A stretch of DNA of 64,000 nucleotides from contig JBBAVI010000003.1 of assembly GCA_040397785.1 (NCBI GenBank), forward strand, positions 41,744 to 105,743. The letters are read 5' to 3'. The notes beneath the pieces are model-generated. The model was not told the DNA's origin and searched no databases. It saw only the letters and a program-made list of their open reading frames with translations. A program made the position numbers and the translations under genes. The stretch comes from M3007 sp040397785. GTDB lineage: Bacteria; Bacteroidota; Bacteroidia; Chitinophagales; Saprospiraceae. Positions 1-8,651 of this stretch are shown in pieces. Position 1 is the stretch's first letter. Every line of letters starts with the position of its first letter.

Positions 1-602
1 GGATAGGTCCAGGCATAAAACGGCAAAAACAAGGTTGTTATAACAATGCCGCCACTCAACTCTACAAAACTCATGATCAGGGGTGGGGCTGCTTTTTCTT
101 CTACAATTACTTTGTTTAAACTGGTGAAAACAGCCGCCAATAAAGCACTCAGCAAGCCCACGGCAAACCCCAAACGCATACTCCAATCAATATTGCCGAC
201 TACCAGCGCCATACCAGGCAAAATAAGCAGCCCCAATGCCAATTCATGCCACTTCATCTTTTTCTCCAGCAAAAGCGGGTCTACCAAGGCCGAAAAAAAG
301 GCCGTGGCGGCCATGGTCGTAACGGCTACCGAGGCGTTGGAGAGTTTGATGGCTCCATAAAAACAGATCCAGTGGATGCCCACAATGCAGCCAATACCCA
401 GCATGCGCAATATAACGGGGCGTCCGAGCCGACGCAAATCAGCGAGCGGAAACAGAAAAAGCAATGATCCACAACACAATACCACACGCCACCAAACCAG
501 GGGCAAAGCCTGTAACGTAATTAATTTGCCTAAAATGGCCGTAAATCCCCACAAAAACACACAAAAATGCAAGTTGAGGTAGGCGCGTGTTTTTTCCGAC
601 AT
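1..602 (-). CDS. EamA/DMT-family permease (C-terminus beyond window)
   Basis: The reverse strand is open from an ATG at 602 to the window edge, giving about 200 residues starting MSEKTRAYLNLHFCVFLWG. The opening hydrophobic stretch with FLWGFTAILGK is typical of the first EamA repeat. About five further hydrophobic segments follow, and a second repeat seems to start near residue 150 (MRLGFAVGLLSALLAA, then TSLNKVIVE). The family is inner-membrane drug/metabolite transporters with about ten helices and roughly 290-300 residues, so the last third is missing here. The substrate cannot be told from sequence. It diverges from hemA across a 189-bp gap. Confidence 0.85.
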   Translation of the reverse strand, partial: MSEKTRAYLNLHFCVFLWGFTAILGKLITLQALPLVWWRVVLCCGSLLFLFPLADLRRLGRPVILRMLGIGCIVGIHWICFYGAIKLSNASVAVTTMAATAFFSALVDPLLLEKKMKWHELALGLLILPGMALVVGNIDWSMRLGFAVGLLSALLAAVFTSLNKVIVEEKAAPPLIMSFVELSGGIVITTLFLPFYAWTY

Positions 603-738
603 GTTGAATGCTGTTGCTCTGTTTTGATTATCATGAAATTAAAACGGCGGTAAAGATGCCATTTGTTTAGATTTTATCCAAATAGATGTACTTTTTGCCC
701 ATTTACAATGGCGTGACAGTGCCTTTAGGCCGCGTTGG

Positions 739-746
739 TACTTTTG
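739..746 (+). promoter_or_regulatory. possible -7 box for hemA
   Basis: TACTTTTG fits the Bacteroidota TAnnTTTG -7 consensus and lies 45 bp before the chosen hemA start. No clear TTTG is found 19 bp upstream, so support is partial. A start codon at 735 would put this box inside the gene, which favours the later ATG at 792. Confidence 0.3.
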
Positions 747-791
747 TTGCAACAAATTGGAACACCACTGCATCCTATTTTCCCTTGGATT

Positions 792-2039
792 ATGTTAGAC
801 GGATACCATATCATTACCCTCACCCACCGCGATGCTCCCTTGCATGCTTTGCGCTATGCGGTTGTGGAGGATGGTCAAGCAAATATTCTGCCAGCGTTGA
901 AGCAGCGCTTCGACTGGAAGGAATTGTTCTATCTGGCCACCTGTAATCGGGTCATGTACCTGTTTTATCATCAGGGGCCAATTTCGGATGATTTAATTCC
1001 TGAAGTGCTGCGTATGGTTCGTCCGGAATTGTCCGACGCTCAGTTGCAAATAACAAGTGCTCAAATGCGTTTGTTGCATGGTACCGCCGCAGTGCAGCAT
1101 CTTTTTGAAGTAGCGGCTTCGATGGATAGCCTGGTGTTGGGCGAGCGCGAAATTGTGCGCCAATTGCGCGAAGCCTATGACCGTAACCACGAACGGGGAC
1201 TTACGGGCGATCATATGCGCTTGTTGCTGCGTTTTACCATCGAAACGGCCAAGGAAGTGTACAGCCAAACCGGTATTGGCGAAAAATCATTGTCGGTGGT
1301 AGCACTAGCCTTTAGTGCCATGATGCGCGCTGGTGTGTCGCCACAGGATCGTATTTTGATGCTTGGGGCTGGCGAAACCAACACCCTTTTTGGCCGATTT
1401 CTCACAAAATATGGTTTTAAAAATATTACGGTAAGCAACCGCAGTTATGAAAATGGCCGCTTACTTGCCGAAAAACTGGGCGGTAAGGCCGTTCTTTTTG
1501 ATGCTTTATCCGAATATACCGGCGGCTTCGATGCGCTGATTGTATGCACTGCCGCTACTCAGGCGATTGTGACGCCCGAACTGTATGCCGCACTGCTGCA
1601 AGGCGATACCGGTAAAAAAGTGGTGGTCGATTTGTCTGTCCCACACAATGTAGCCGCACAGGTTGTAGAAAACGTAAATATTGGATATATTGAAATTGAA
1701 GGACTTCGGTCGGTTGCCGAAGAACACCGCAGTTTCCGCGAACAAGAATGCGCGAAGGCGGCTGTACTGATTCAGGAACGGATTTTTGCGTACCGCGACT
1801 TATGGCATGAGCGGCAGGTAGAACGCGCGATGGCCCATATTCCAGACGAAGTACGCGCGGTGAAAGATCGGGCAATCCAGGAGGTTTTTGCCAAAGATTT
1901 TGCCGCCCTCGATCCGCAAGCCCAGGCAACGGTGCGGAAAATGTTGGAATATATGGAAAAAAAGTGCGTTGCAATTCCGATAAAGGCCGCAAAAGCTATT
2001 GCCTTACGTGGGAAAAAGCAAGCCGAAAAAGTGGGCTAA
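792..2039 (+). CDS. hemA: glutamyl-tRNA reductase
   Basis: This enzyme reduces the glutamate of charged tRNA-Glu to glutamate-1-semialdehyde with NADPH, the first committed step of C5-pathway heme synthesis in the cytoplasm. The predicted protein is 415 aa, normal for the family. Cys51 in LATCNRVMYLF is the conserved catalytic cysteine. GEREIVRQLREAY matches the family signature after it. A Rossmann segment (LGAGETNTLFGRFL) and a C-terminal helical dimerisation region follow. The frame is open upstream to 735, but homology begins at MLDGYHIITLTHRDAPL, so the ATG at 792 is preferred. Its stop codon overlaps the convergent GH3-family gene by 4 bp. No other heme genes lie beside it. Confidence 0.95.
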   Translation: MLDGYHIITLTHRDAPLHALRYAVVEDGQANILPALKQRFDWKELFYLATCNRVMYLFYHQGPISDDLIPEVLRMVRPELSDAQLQITSAQMRLLHGTAAVQHLFEVAASMDSLVLGEREIVRQLREAYDRNHERGLTGDHMRLLLRFTIETAKEVYSQTGIGEKSLSVVALAFSAMMRAGVSPQDRILMLGAGETNTLFGRFLTKYGFKNITVSNRSYENGRLLAEKLGGKAVLFDALSEYTGGFDALIVCTAATQAIVTPELYAALLQGDTGKKVVVDLSVPHNVAAQVVENVNIGYIEIEGLRSVAEEHRSFREQECAKAAVLIQERIFAYRDLWHERQVERAMAHIPDEVRAVKDRAIQEVFAKDFAALDPQAQATVRKMLEYMEKKCVAIPIKAAKAIALRGKKQAEKVG

Positions 2040-3529
2040 ATTTTTCCTAAGGCATCTGCTATTTTCCGATCATTCGACAAGCGCGGCACTTTATTTTGGC
2101 CGCCTAATTTGCCTTCTGATTTCATGTAATCGCGAAATGCATCGCGGCGTAAAGGCCTGATTTTCAACGTGCGCAATATGTTTCCGGCAATTAAATCATC
2201 ATAATAGATGTTTTGCACCCGCATGCGCGTATCTACATCCAGGGCAAATTCGTGCAAATCAGCGGGCATGTTGTCAAACTCAATCAGCCATTCGTGGTAA
2301 GGCAAGCCGCCTTCTGCCGGACTGACCTGTGGTGCCACCGTAAATTCTACAATGCGGATACCGGCGGCGTTGGCAACCGGCAACAAGGCCTGTTCTACTT
2401 CTTTCCCGATTACATGCTCGCCAAAAGCAGAAATGAAGTGTTTTACCCGGCCACTCACCATGATCCGGTAAGGGTTTTTGGAAACAAACTGGATTGTATC
2501 GCCAATATTATAACCCCATAAACCGGCATTGGTGTGGAGGATGAGGGCATAATTGACGCCGAGTTCAACCTCTTTAAGCCATAAGCGCTTGGGGGTCGGA
2601 TTGAAAATTTCGTCGGCCGGAACAAATTCAAAAAACATACCGGCGTCTACATTCAGCAACAGGCCTTCACTGGGAAAACAATCCTGAAACGCGATGAACC
2701 CTTCGGAGGCAGGATAGGTTTCTACGCTGTCAATAGGGCCGCCTACTAATGCTTCTAATTTGGCGCGATAGGGTTCAAAATTGACACCACCGTACACAAA
2801 TACCGAAAAATTAGGGAAAATTTCGCGAATGGTCGATTTGCCCGTGCGGCTCAACAGGCGCTCATAATACATTTGCACCCAAGGCGGAATGCCACTGATG
2901 AGGCGCATATCCGCATGCATGGTTTCTTCAACGATGCCATCCAGTTTTTCCTCCCAATCATCTATACAATTGGTGCGCCAGGATGGCAATTGGTTGGTGC
3001 GCAGCCAGGCAGGCACAAGGTGGTTGCTAATGCCGCTCAATCGGCCCGTTGGGATGCCTGCGATTTCATCCAGTTCGGGACTGCCTGAGAGGAAGATCAT
3101 TTTGCCATCCAGCCAACGGCCATTGCCCGTGCGGCTGAAGTAATTGAAGAGGGCATTGCGGGCTGTACCAAAGTGTAAAGGGGTGCTTTCTTTGCTCATG
3201 GGGATGTATTTTACCCCCGAGGTTGTGCCCGATGTTTTGGAAAAATAGGCAGGCAAGCCTGGCCAAAGCACGTCGATACCACCTGCTTTGATTTGATCAA
3301 CATACGGTTTCAATTGTTCGTAATCGCGGATGGGTACGGCCTGGGTGAATTCCTCGTACGTATGTACCTGGTCGAGCCGGTGGTCTTTTCCAAACACGGT
3401 ATTGCGGCCTTTCGCCAGTAAATCCCGAAATACTTTTTCCTGTTTTGCCAAGGCATTGGCCGACCAATTTTGAATAGAACGGTCGATGGCTTTGGCAAAA
3501 GGACGCACGATGGTGGCACGAAAACCCAT
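2036..3529 (-). CDS. GH3 auxin-responsive promoter family acyl-adenylating enzyme
   Basis: The 497-aa protein belongs to the GH3 superfamily of the ANL adenylating enzymes, which in plants conjugate amino acids to acyl acids. Bacterial members are mostly uncharacterised, so the substrate is unknown. Visible motifs are the ATP-binding loop KTSGTTSGVKYIPMS near residue 95, ETYPASEG near residue 270, and YNIGDTIQF near residue 345. The length is typical for bacterial GH3 proteins. There is no signal peptide, so it should be cytoplasmic. The 3' end overlaps the hemA stop in convergent orientation, and no terminator is visible between them. Confidence 0.88.
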   Translation of the reverse strand: MGFRATIVRPFAKAIDRSIQNWSANALAKQEKVFRDLLAKGRNTVFGKDHRLDQVHTYEEFTQAVPIRDYEQLKPYVDQIKAGGIDVLWPGLPAYFSKTSGTTSGVKYIPMSKESTPLHFGTARNALFNYFSRTGNGRWLDGKMIFLSGSPELDEIAGIPTGRLSGISNHLVPAWLRTNQLPSWRTNCIDDWEEKLDGIVEETMHADMRLISGIPPWVQMYYERLLSRTGKSTIREIFPNFSVFVYGGVNFEPYRAKLEALVGGPIDSVETYPASEGFIAFQDCFPSEGLLLNVDAGMFFEFVPADEIFNPTPKRLWLKEVELGVNYALILHTNAGLWGYNIGDTIQFVSKNPYRIMVSGRVKHFISAFGEHVIGKEVEQALLPVANAAGIRIVEFTVAPQVSPAEGGLPYHEWLIEFDNMPADLHEFALDVDTRMRVQNIYYDDLIAGNILRTLKIRPLRRDAFRDYMKSEGKLGGQNKVPRLSNDRKIADALGKI

Positions 3530-3639
3530 ATTACTATGTATAAAACCTGCTGTTGAAAATTAGAAGCGTAAAGTTCGTATCTTTTTGGGGAAAATTTGTA
3601 TTTCCAATATTTTCGCGCTGGAACAATTACGCGGCATGG

Positions 3640-3868
3640 AAGGAGCAGCGATTTGTACTCAATTTGGGGCAAATTTATACTTGTACCGCCGATACGGGCT
3701 GCTATAATTATTATGGCTTGAGTTTGTGTCAGGAAGGCAATTTTCAAGAAGTGCTTACTTCCTACCTGGGGTGTGACAGCATCGTGCGCGGCTATTTTTG
3801 TCGACTTCCAATTACGGTCAGTATTCTGCCTGCCCAACCTGTACTGGGTTGTATTAATGGCAGCATGA
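3640..3868 (+). pseudogene. orphan fragment of a GCDS-repeat surface protein
   Basis: In the gap between the GH3 gene and the molybdoenzyme, one plus-strand frame encodes a recognisable single repeat: a short Cys motif, YGLSLCQEGNFQEVLTS, then YLGCDSIV and ILPAQPVLGC. This has the spacing of GCDS repeats seen in Saprospiraceae adhesins and resembles the GCDS array in the giant gene of this window (25141-26268). No signal peptide or C-terminal sorting domain belongs to it, and beyond 3871 the frame merely runs antisense to the molybdoenzyme gene. I read it as a remnant of a deleted surface-protein gene. A short expressed gene starting at 3553 cannot be ruled out. Confidence 0.55.
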
Positions 3869-3870
3869 AG

Positions 3871-6090
3871 TTAGGTTTCCCAAGTGTATCCTGCTTTTTG
3901 CAGGGGCAATTGCCGAGGACGCATACCTGCAGCCGCCAATGCATTGCAAAGGGCGGGTGCAACCGTGGCAACGCCCACTTCGCCTGCACCGCCTGGCGCG
4001 GCCTCGCTGGGCACGGTGTACACCTCAATCGGCGGCACATCGTTGTAGCGTGCCAATTGATAAGCGTAAAAACTATCTTCAACGACCTGGCTGTTTTCAA
4101 CGGTAATTTCATTGCGCAGGGCCTGCCCTAATCCGAACACCGTACCACCTTCCATCTGGCTGCGCAAACCATCTGGATTGATGACCACACCGCAGTCGAT
4201 AGCTACGACAATACGGACCAGTCGAAAGTGTTTTTTGCCTAATTTTTCAATTTCAATAACATGTGCGGCGTATGAATTGCAGAAAAACAAATGACCCGCA
4301 ATACCCATAAAGTGATTTTTAGGCCTTGGAGCATCCCAGCCAATTTTTTCGGCGGCTAATTTCAACACGGTTGCCAAGCGGCCTGGATCAACGGTTTGGC
4401 TCCAGCCACTATTAAATTTGGCAGAAAATGCAGGGCGCCCTTCCAGCATACTCAGCCGAAATTGCAAAGGATCTTTTTTTAGTTTCTGGGCAAGTTCATC
4501 GACAAAACACTCAATCGGAAACACATTTACCACGGGTTCTACCCCGCGCAGCCAACCGCATTGAATATTAAAATCAATCGGCGTGTATCCGGTTAGGATG
4601 TTCGGGATGTCATACCAGAAATCCTTGCTGGCGCCGCCCTGCATTTCAGCTGGGTTTTGGGCTTCCGGACCATCGGTTGAAAAGGCAACGGGTGTGGTGA
4701 GTACATGGTGTTGCCAGCTTTGCACTTGCCCTTTTTCGTCCCAATTGGCTTGCAGGCGGTGAAAATTGGCTGGCCGGTAATTGTCGAAGCGCAGATCATC
4801 CGTTCGATCCCAGATTACTTTCACCGCTTGATCGAATTGTTGAGCAATTTTTACCGCTTCTATGGCAAAATCAAATTGCAGGCGTCGGCCGAATGCGCCA
4901 CCCATGAGCGCCAGATTGACCTTGATTTCTTTTCTTAGTTTACAAGCATTGGCAATTTCGCCTACCGCCCAGGCGGGCAATTGCAGGCCGCCCCAAATTT
5001 CGCAATGTCCGTCATTTACTTTAGCAATAAAATTGACCGGTTCCATCGTGGCATGGGCCAAAAAGGGTGCGGCATATTCGGCCGACAAGCTGCGTTTGGC
5101 GGGGGCCTTTATTTGGGTAACATCTCCCACTTCATGCACGAGCTGTTTCGGTGCTTCCTTCGATTTTTGTTCAAAACGCTGGAACAATTCCTTCGAACTT
5201 TCGTGGTTGTTGGGGCCTTCGTTCCACACAATTTTCAACAAGCGCCGGGCTTTCATGGCCGCCCACACATTGCTGGCAATCACCGCCACCCCTGCATGTA
5301 CGTGCATCGGCTTTCCGGTACCTTCATATTGGACAATTTTCAGCACACCGGGCACTTTTTTGGCCTCCGAATCGTCGACCGAGCTGATGGAGCCACCCCT
5401 TACCGGACATCTTGCTACCACCGCATACGCCATACCGGGAATTTGCAGGTCGATGCCATATTTGGCTTTGCCCGTTAAAATATCTTTTTGGTTCCTTTTG
5501 CGTTGGTCTTTACCGATAATGGTAAAATCTTTGACGTTTTTTAAGGTCACTTCGGTTGGAACTGGCATCAGGGCTGCATCACAAGCCAACTCCCCATACG
5601 TCAGTCGGTTGCCACTTAGGGCATGCACTACCGCGCCTTTTTCTGCTTTGCATAAATGTGGGTCTACCTGCCATTTTTGGGCCGCAGCGTTGATGAGCAT
5701 CGTGCGCGCTACTGCACCCGCCTTGCGTAAATCGTCGTAACTACCTGGTACACTTTGACTTCCACCGGTATCATGTGCGCCCACTGGCAAACTTCCGAAA
5801 GGCGCTACTTCGGTATGCACCTGTTGAAAATCGACCTCCATTTCCTCGGCGACTATCATGGGCAGGGAGGTATTGACCCCCTGGCCGCTTTCCTGTTTTG
5901 CCACAAAAATGGTAATGGAACCGTTTTTTTCGATTCTTATGTAGGCATTGGGCTGAAAATAAGGATAATCATCCGGCAGTTGTTGTGCTGCTTGGACCCA
6001 ATCTGTGGGATAAATACCCAACATAAATCCACTTCCGGTGAAAGCGCCCAATTGAATAAACCTGCGACGCGAAATAGGCACTTTTTTCAT
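3871..6090 (-). CDS. isoquinoline 1-oxidoreductase-type molybdopterin large subunit
   Basis: The 739-aa protein is the molybdenum-cofactor subunit of a xanthine-oxidase-family hydroxylase or aldehyde oxidase (IorB/CoxL-like). The N-terminus has a twin-arginine signal (SRRRFIQLGAFTGSGFMLG), so it is exported folded to the periplasm. Family motifs are GGAFGRRLQFDFAIEA in the middle, VAIDCGVVINPDGLRSQMEG, and GGAGEVGVATVAPALCNA near the C-terminus, where Glu704 is the expected catalytic base. It lies 28 bp downstream of the [2Fe-2S] subunit gene and is surely co-transcribed. The natural substrate (aldehyde or N-heterocycle) is not predictable. A cytochrome subunit, often the electron acceptor, is not adjacent. 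Confidence 0.92.
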   Translation of the reverse strand: MKKVPISRRRFIQLGAFTGSGFMLGIYPTDWVQAAQQLPDDYPYFQPNAYIRIEKNGSITIFVAKQESGQGVNTSLPMIVAEEMEVDFQQVHTEVAPFGSLPVGAHDTGGSQSVPGSYDDLRKAGAVARTMLINAAAQKWQVDPHLCKAEKGAVVHALSGNRLTYGELACDAALMPVPTEVTLKNVKDFTIIGKDQRKRNQKDILTGKAKYGIDLQIPGMAYAVVARCPVRGGSISSVDDSEAKKVPGVLKIVQYEGTGKPMHVHAGVAVIASNVWAAMKARRLLKIVWNEGPNNHESSKELFQRFEQKSKEAPKQLVHEVGDVTQIKAPAKRSLSAEYAAPFLAHATMEPVNFIAKVNDGHCEIWGGLQLPAWAVGEIANACKLRKEIKVNLALMGGAFGRRLQFDFAIEAVKIAQQFDQAVKVIWDRTDDLRFDNYRPANFHRLQANWDEKGQVQSWQHHVLTTPVAFSTDGPEAQNPAEMQGGASKDFWYDIPNILTGYTPIDFNIQCGWLRGVEPVVNVFPIECFVDELAQKLKKDPLQFRLSMLEGRPAFSAKFNSGWSQTVDPGRLATVLKLAAEKIGWDAPRPKNHFMGIAGHLFFCNSYAAHVIEIEKLGKKHFRLVRIVVAIDCGVVINPDGLRSQMEGGTVFGLGQALRNEITVENSQVVEDSFYAYQLARYNDVPPIEVYTVPSEAAPGGAGEVGVATVAPALCNALAAAGMRPRQLPLQKAGYTWET

Positions 6091-6118
6091 AAAAAAGGGT
6101 ATAATTTGTGGTCAGGTG

Positions 6119-6583
6119 TTATTTGTTGTAATATTCAATGGCCTTTTGTACCGCTTGTTGAATACGATGGTAGGTGCCGCAGCGACACAATACGCCATCC
6201 ATCGCCAGCCGAATTTCTGCTGTAGAAGGTCTTTTATTTGCTTTTAAAAGTCCGGCGAGGGTCATCATTTGCCCGGATTGGCAATACCCGCACTGGGGTA
6301 CGTTGATTTCTTCCCAGGCTTGTTGAATCGGATGGTCGCCCGTTGCCGACAGGCCTTCGATGGTGGTAATTGCTTGTCCTTCTGCAATTTGAACCGGGGT
6401 CACGCAGGCGCGCGTGGCGGTATCGTTGAGCAGCACCGTGCAGGCACCACAAGAAGCGACCCCACATCCAAATTTGGTGCCGGTGAGCTGCAATTCGTCG
6501 CGCAGTACCCAAAGTAAGGGCATGTCCGGCTCAACGTCTACGGTGCGGGATTCGCCATTGATGCGGAGTTTAAATATTGGCAT
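6119..6583 (-). CDS. (2Fe-2S)-binding small subunit of the molybdoenzyme
   Basis: This 154-aa protein is the electron-transfer subunit that works with the downstream molybdopterin subunit. The plant-ferredoxin-like N-terminal cluster is shown by GCGVASCGACTV plus a following Cys. The second, four-helix-bundle cluster is shown by QCGYCQSGQMM and CRCGTYHRI. The length is standard. The frame extends upstream to 6676, but homology starts at MPIFKLRINGES, and a -7-like box lies at 6622-6629, so the ATG at 6583 is chosen. It has no signal peptide of its own, which suggests it rides through the Tat system with its partner. Confidence 0.93.
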   Translation of the reverse strand: MPIFKLRINGESRTVDVEPDMPLLWVLRDELQLTGTKFGCGVASCGACTVLLNDTATRACVTPVQIAEGQAITTIEGLSATGDHPIQQAWEEINVPQCGYCQSGQMMTLAGLLKANKRPSTAEIRLAMDGVLCRCGTYHRIQQAVQKAIEYYNK

Positions 6584-6621
6584 AATGAAATTGTTGACGG
6601 GGAAAAACGCCAGCTGTGGCA

Positions 6622-6629
6622 AATTTAAG
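6622..6629 (-). promoter_or_regulatory. -7 box for the molybdoenzyme operon
   Basis: On the reverse strand this reads TAAATTTG, a match to TAnnTTTG, 39 bp before the start at 6583. The same octamer recurs at 6679-6686. No perfect -33 box is seen for either. Confidence 0.4.
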
Positions 6630-6702
6630 CGAAACGATTTGAAAATTGAGCGCCAAAATTCAAAAACATGTGTCATCCCAAATTTACATAGGATTTGTGG
6701 TA

Positions 6703-6761
6703 GCGTGTAAATTCTATTGGCGGGGTGACAGAAAAAGTCGCCCCGTCAATAGAATTTACGC
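6703..6761 (+). repeat. long near-perfect hairpin upstream of the molybdoenzyme operon
   Basis: The left arm (6703-6729) and right arm (6737-6761) are complementary apart from a 2-nt bulge and two mismatches, and enclose a 7-nt AGAAAAA loop. The stem contains AATTCTATTG and a CGGGG core. It could act as a transcript structure or a dispersed palindromic repeat. It is not followed by a T-tract on either strand. Confidence 0.6.
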
Positions 6762-6786
6762 ATTTACATGGAATTAAAGGAGGCTT
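6762..6786 (+). repeat. 25-bp direct repeat, left copy
   Basis: It is identical at 23 of 25 positions to 8751-8775, sharing ATTAAAGGAGGCTT. The two copies lie on opposite sides of the aldehyde dehydrogenase gene in the same orientation. Confidence 0.55.
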
Positions 6787-6829
6787 TAGTTGTGATGCTT
6801 TATTTGCCTTATTGTATTCGTTTAATTAA

Positions 6830-6993
6830 TAGACTTGTTGCGGTGGGAAGTTGAAAACGACGTAAAAACGCCCATTTTCCGCCCTTCTGCGTTTTTTTTC
6901 TTGTCCGTAGCGCTGCTACGCACAAGAAAAAAAGCCTTAAAGGCCAAAAAATGGACTGTTTTTGTCGTTTTACTCCCCACCGCGACAAGTCTA
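6830..6993. repeat. 164-bp imperfect palindrome (MITE-like), full copy
   Basis: The two halves are imperfect inverted repeats of about 80 bp. The ends begin TAGACTTGTTGCGGTGGG and TAGACTTGTCGCGGTGGG (inverted), and the centre is a self-complementary stretch around 6899-6925 (CCGTAGCGCTGCTACG). No coding capacity beyond spurious frames is seen. A shortened copy is at 46033-46084, so this is a dispersed element. It sits between the aldehyde dehydrogenase terminator and the molybdoenzyme promoter. No clear target-site duplication was found. Confidence 0.65.
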
Positions 6994-7023
6994 ATGATTT
7001 TTGCCGGATACTCGTAGTATGCA

Positions 7024-7062
7024 TAAAAATCCCGAATTTTGGTGAAAACCAAAATTCGGGAT
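7024..7062 (-). terminator. Rho-independent terminator of the aldehyde dehydrogenase gene
   Basis: A perfect 15-bp stem (ATCCCGAATTTTGGT and its complement) with a GAAA loop at 7029-7062 is followed on the reverse strand by ATTTTTATG. It lies 36 bp past the aldehyde dehydrogenase stop codon, so that gene is not in an operon with the molybdoenzyme. Confidence 0.75.
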
Positions 7063-7097
7063 GACTCGTGTTTTTGACAGCCAGCAAGCAGGGTAAA

Positions 7098-8651
7098 TTA
7101 CCCGTTGATCCCTTTCGGCAGCAAGGTATAATCGTGAAAGTTGCCATACAAACGGTGACCGGGGGCCGGTTCGGTAAGCGCCTCAACGAGGTATTTGCCG
7201 CCCACAAAACAGCCTTTCCAGCTTTGCCCCAATCCGCCAAACGGTTCTTCTTTGTCCCCCCGGCTGCGTAATTTGTTGATACCAATTTTAAAGGCGCGCA
7301 ATTCTGCCGCAGTATGTTTGAGCGCGTTCGGGTGGTCGGTGGCCAGCGAAGAGACCAAATTGCCATTGGATACATTCATTTCGGCGACCATTTCATCCAA
7401 TGAGTCCACCACAACAAACGTATCTACTGGTCCAAAGGGCTCATTGTAATAGAGTTGCGCATTTTTAGGAACACCGAGCAAAGCGATGGGTGAGAGGTAG
7501 GCGGAAATGTCTTGGCCGGGTAAAAAACGTTCCATATCCAGTCTGGACTGGTACAATTTGACCGCGCCTTTGCTCATGGCGTCTGCTACCAGGCCGCGCA
7601 AGTCTTCTACTTTTCGGTTGTTAATCAAGGGGCCAAAATCGACTTTCGGCGCTTCGGTTTCGCCTTCCTCTACCAGCAAAGGGTGCCCGATTTGCAGGCT
7701 TTTTACCGTACTGATATATGTTTCCAAAAAAGCAGGGAACAAATCGCGTTGTACCACCCATCGTACATAGGCGGTGCAACGCTGTTTGCCGTATTCATAC
7801 CCTTTTTTAATTTGAGCGGCCAAATCGGGCCATTGACTGTAATCCCATATCCCATAAGCATTTACGCCTTCCATTTCGAGCATGTGGCGCTTGTGGTTGT
7901 CGATCAAACTAAGGGAAATACCGCGGCCGTGGCTTTTGCCACCCACATAAGACATGGCAGCAATTTCCGGACTTTGAATCAGGGCTTCGCTCAATTCACC
8001 GCCGGAGCCACTAATTAAAGTAAAGGGCAGTCCGACGCGACGTGCCAACGCAACAGCCAACGAAAGTGTGTATAAACCGCCATCGGTGGGCACTTTAGCA
8101 ATCACACTGTTACCGCAAAGTGCCTGTATCAGCATGGAATGCATGAGCACGCTCATGGGGTAGTTCCAGGAGGCAATATTGCTTACCAAACCCAGTGGCG
8201 GCCGACCGGCACTGAATTCTTCTGTTTTTTCCAAATACCATTCAACGCCTTCGATGCACCGATCTACACTGGTGCGGGACTGAAGCACGGGTTTGCCAAT
8301 TTCCCAGGAAAGCAGGTAGGCCAACAAATCGCGGTGTTTGCGAAAAGCATCGAGGGTTGCTTCAACGCGGGTGCGGCGTTCGTCAAAAGAAAGATGGCGC
8401 CAGCTGTCAAATTCTACCGCAGAAGCCGCCACGGCTTTTTTGCCTTCAGCGGCATTCAGCATGGGCAAATAACCCAATTGCGTGCCATCGATCGATGAAA
8501 AAATGGGTTTGCCATTGCCGGAAAGCTTCCATTCGCCCGCAATATGGTTGAGCAAATGGCCATTGCTGCTGTCAAACATTTCAGGAGCAATGGTTTTAAC
8601 CTGGTCTACTAAAACAGACCATTGTGCAGCAGGAAGTATAATTTTTGACAT
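7098..8651 (-). CDS. aldehyde dehydrogenase family protein
   Basis: The 517-aa protein has the NAD(P)-dependent aldehyde dehydrogenase fold. The catalytic cysteine is Cys292 in GKQRCTAYV. The general-base glutamate region is MLEMEGVNAY near residue 259, a variant of the usual LELGGK. The NAD-binding region carries SNIASWNYP in place of the common PWNFP, and EPFGPV lies near the C-terminus. The frame is open to 8723, but MSKIILPAAQW at 8651 gives a normal N-terminus. The protein has no signal peptide and should be cytoplasmic. Substrate is unknown. Its proximity to the aldehyde-oxidase-type enzyme hints at linked aldehyde metabolism, but a terminator separates the two. Confidence 0.9.
   Translation of the reverse strand: MSKIILPAAQWSVLVDQVKTIAPEMFDSSNGHLLNHIAGEWKLSGNGKPIFSSIDGTQLGYLPMLNAAEGKKAVAASAVEFDSWRHLSFDERRTRVEATLDAFRKHRDLLAYLLSWEIGKPVLQSRTSVDRCIEGVEWYLEKTEEFSAGRPPLGLVSNIASWNYPMSVLMHSMLIQALCGNSVIAKVPTDGGLYTLSLAVALARRVGLPFTLISGSGGELSEALIQSPEIAAMSYVGGKSHGRGISLSLIDNHKRHMLEMEGVNAYGIWDYSQWPDLAAQIKKGYEYGKQRCTAYVRWVVQRDLFPAFLETYISTVKSLQIGHPLLVEEGETEAPKVDFGPLINNRKVEDLRGLVADAMSKGAVKLYQSRLDMERFLPGQDISAYLSPIALLGVPKNAQLYYNEPFGPVDTFVVVDSLDEMVAEMNVSNGNLVSSLATDHPNALKHTAAELRAFKIGINKLRSRGDKEEPFGGLGQSWKGCFVGGKYLVEALTEPAPGHRLYGNFHDYTLLPKGING

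Noticed and set aside
6835..7017. A 60-codon frame (MLRWEVENDVKTPIF...) upstream of the molybdoenzyme
   Set aside because: It is the translation of the 164-bp palindrome. Both strands give similar peptides because of the inverted repeat.
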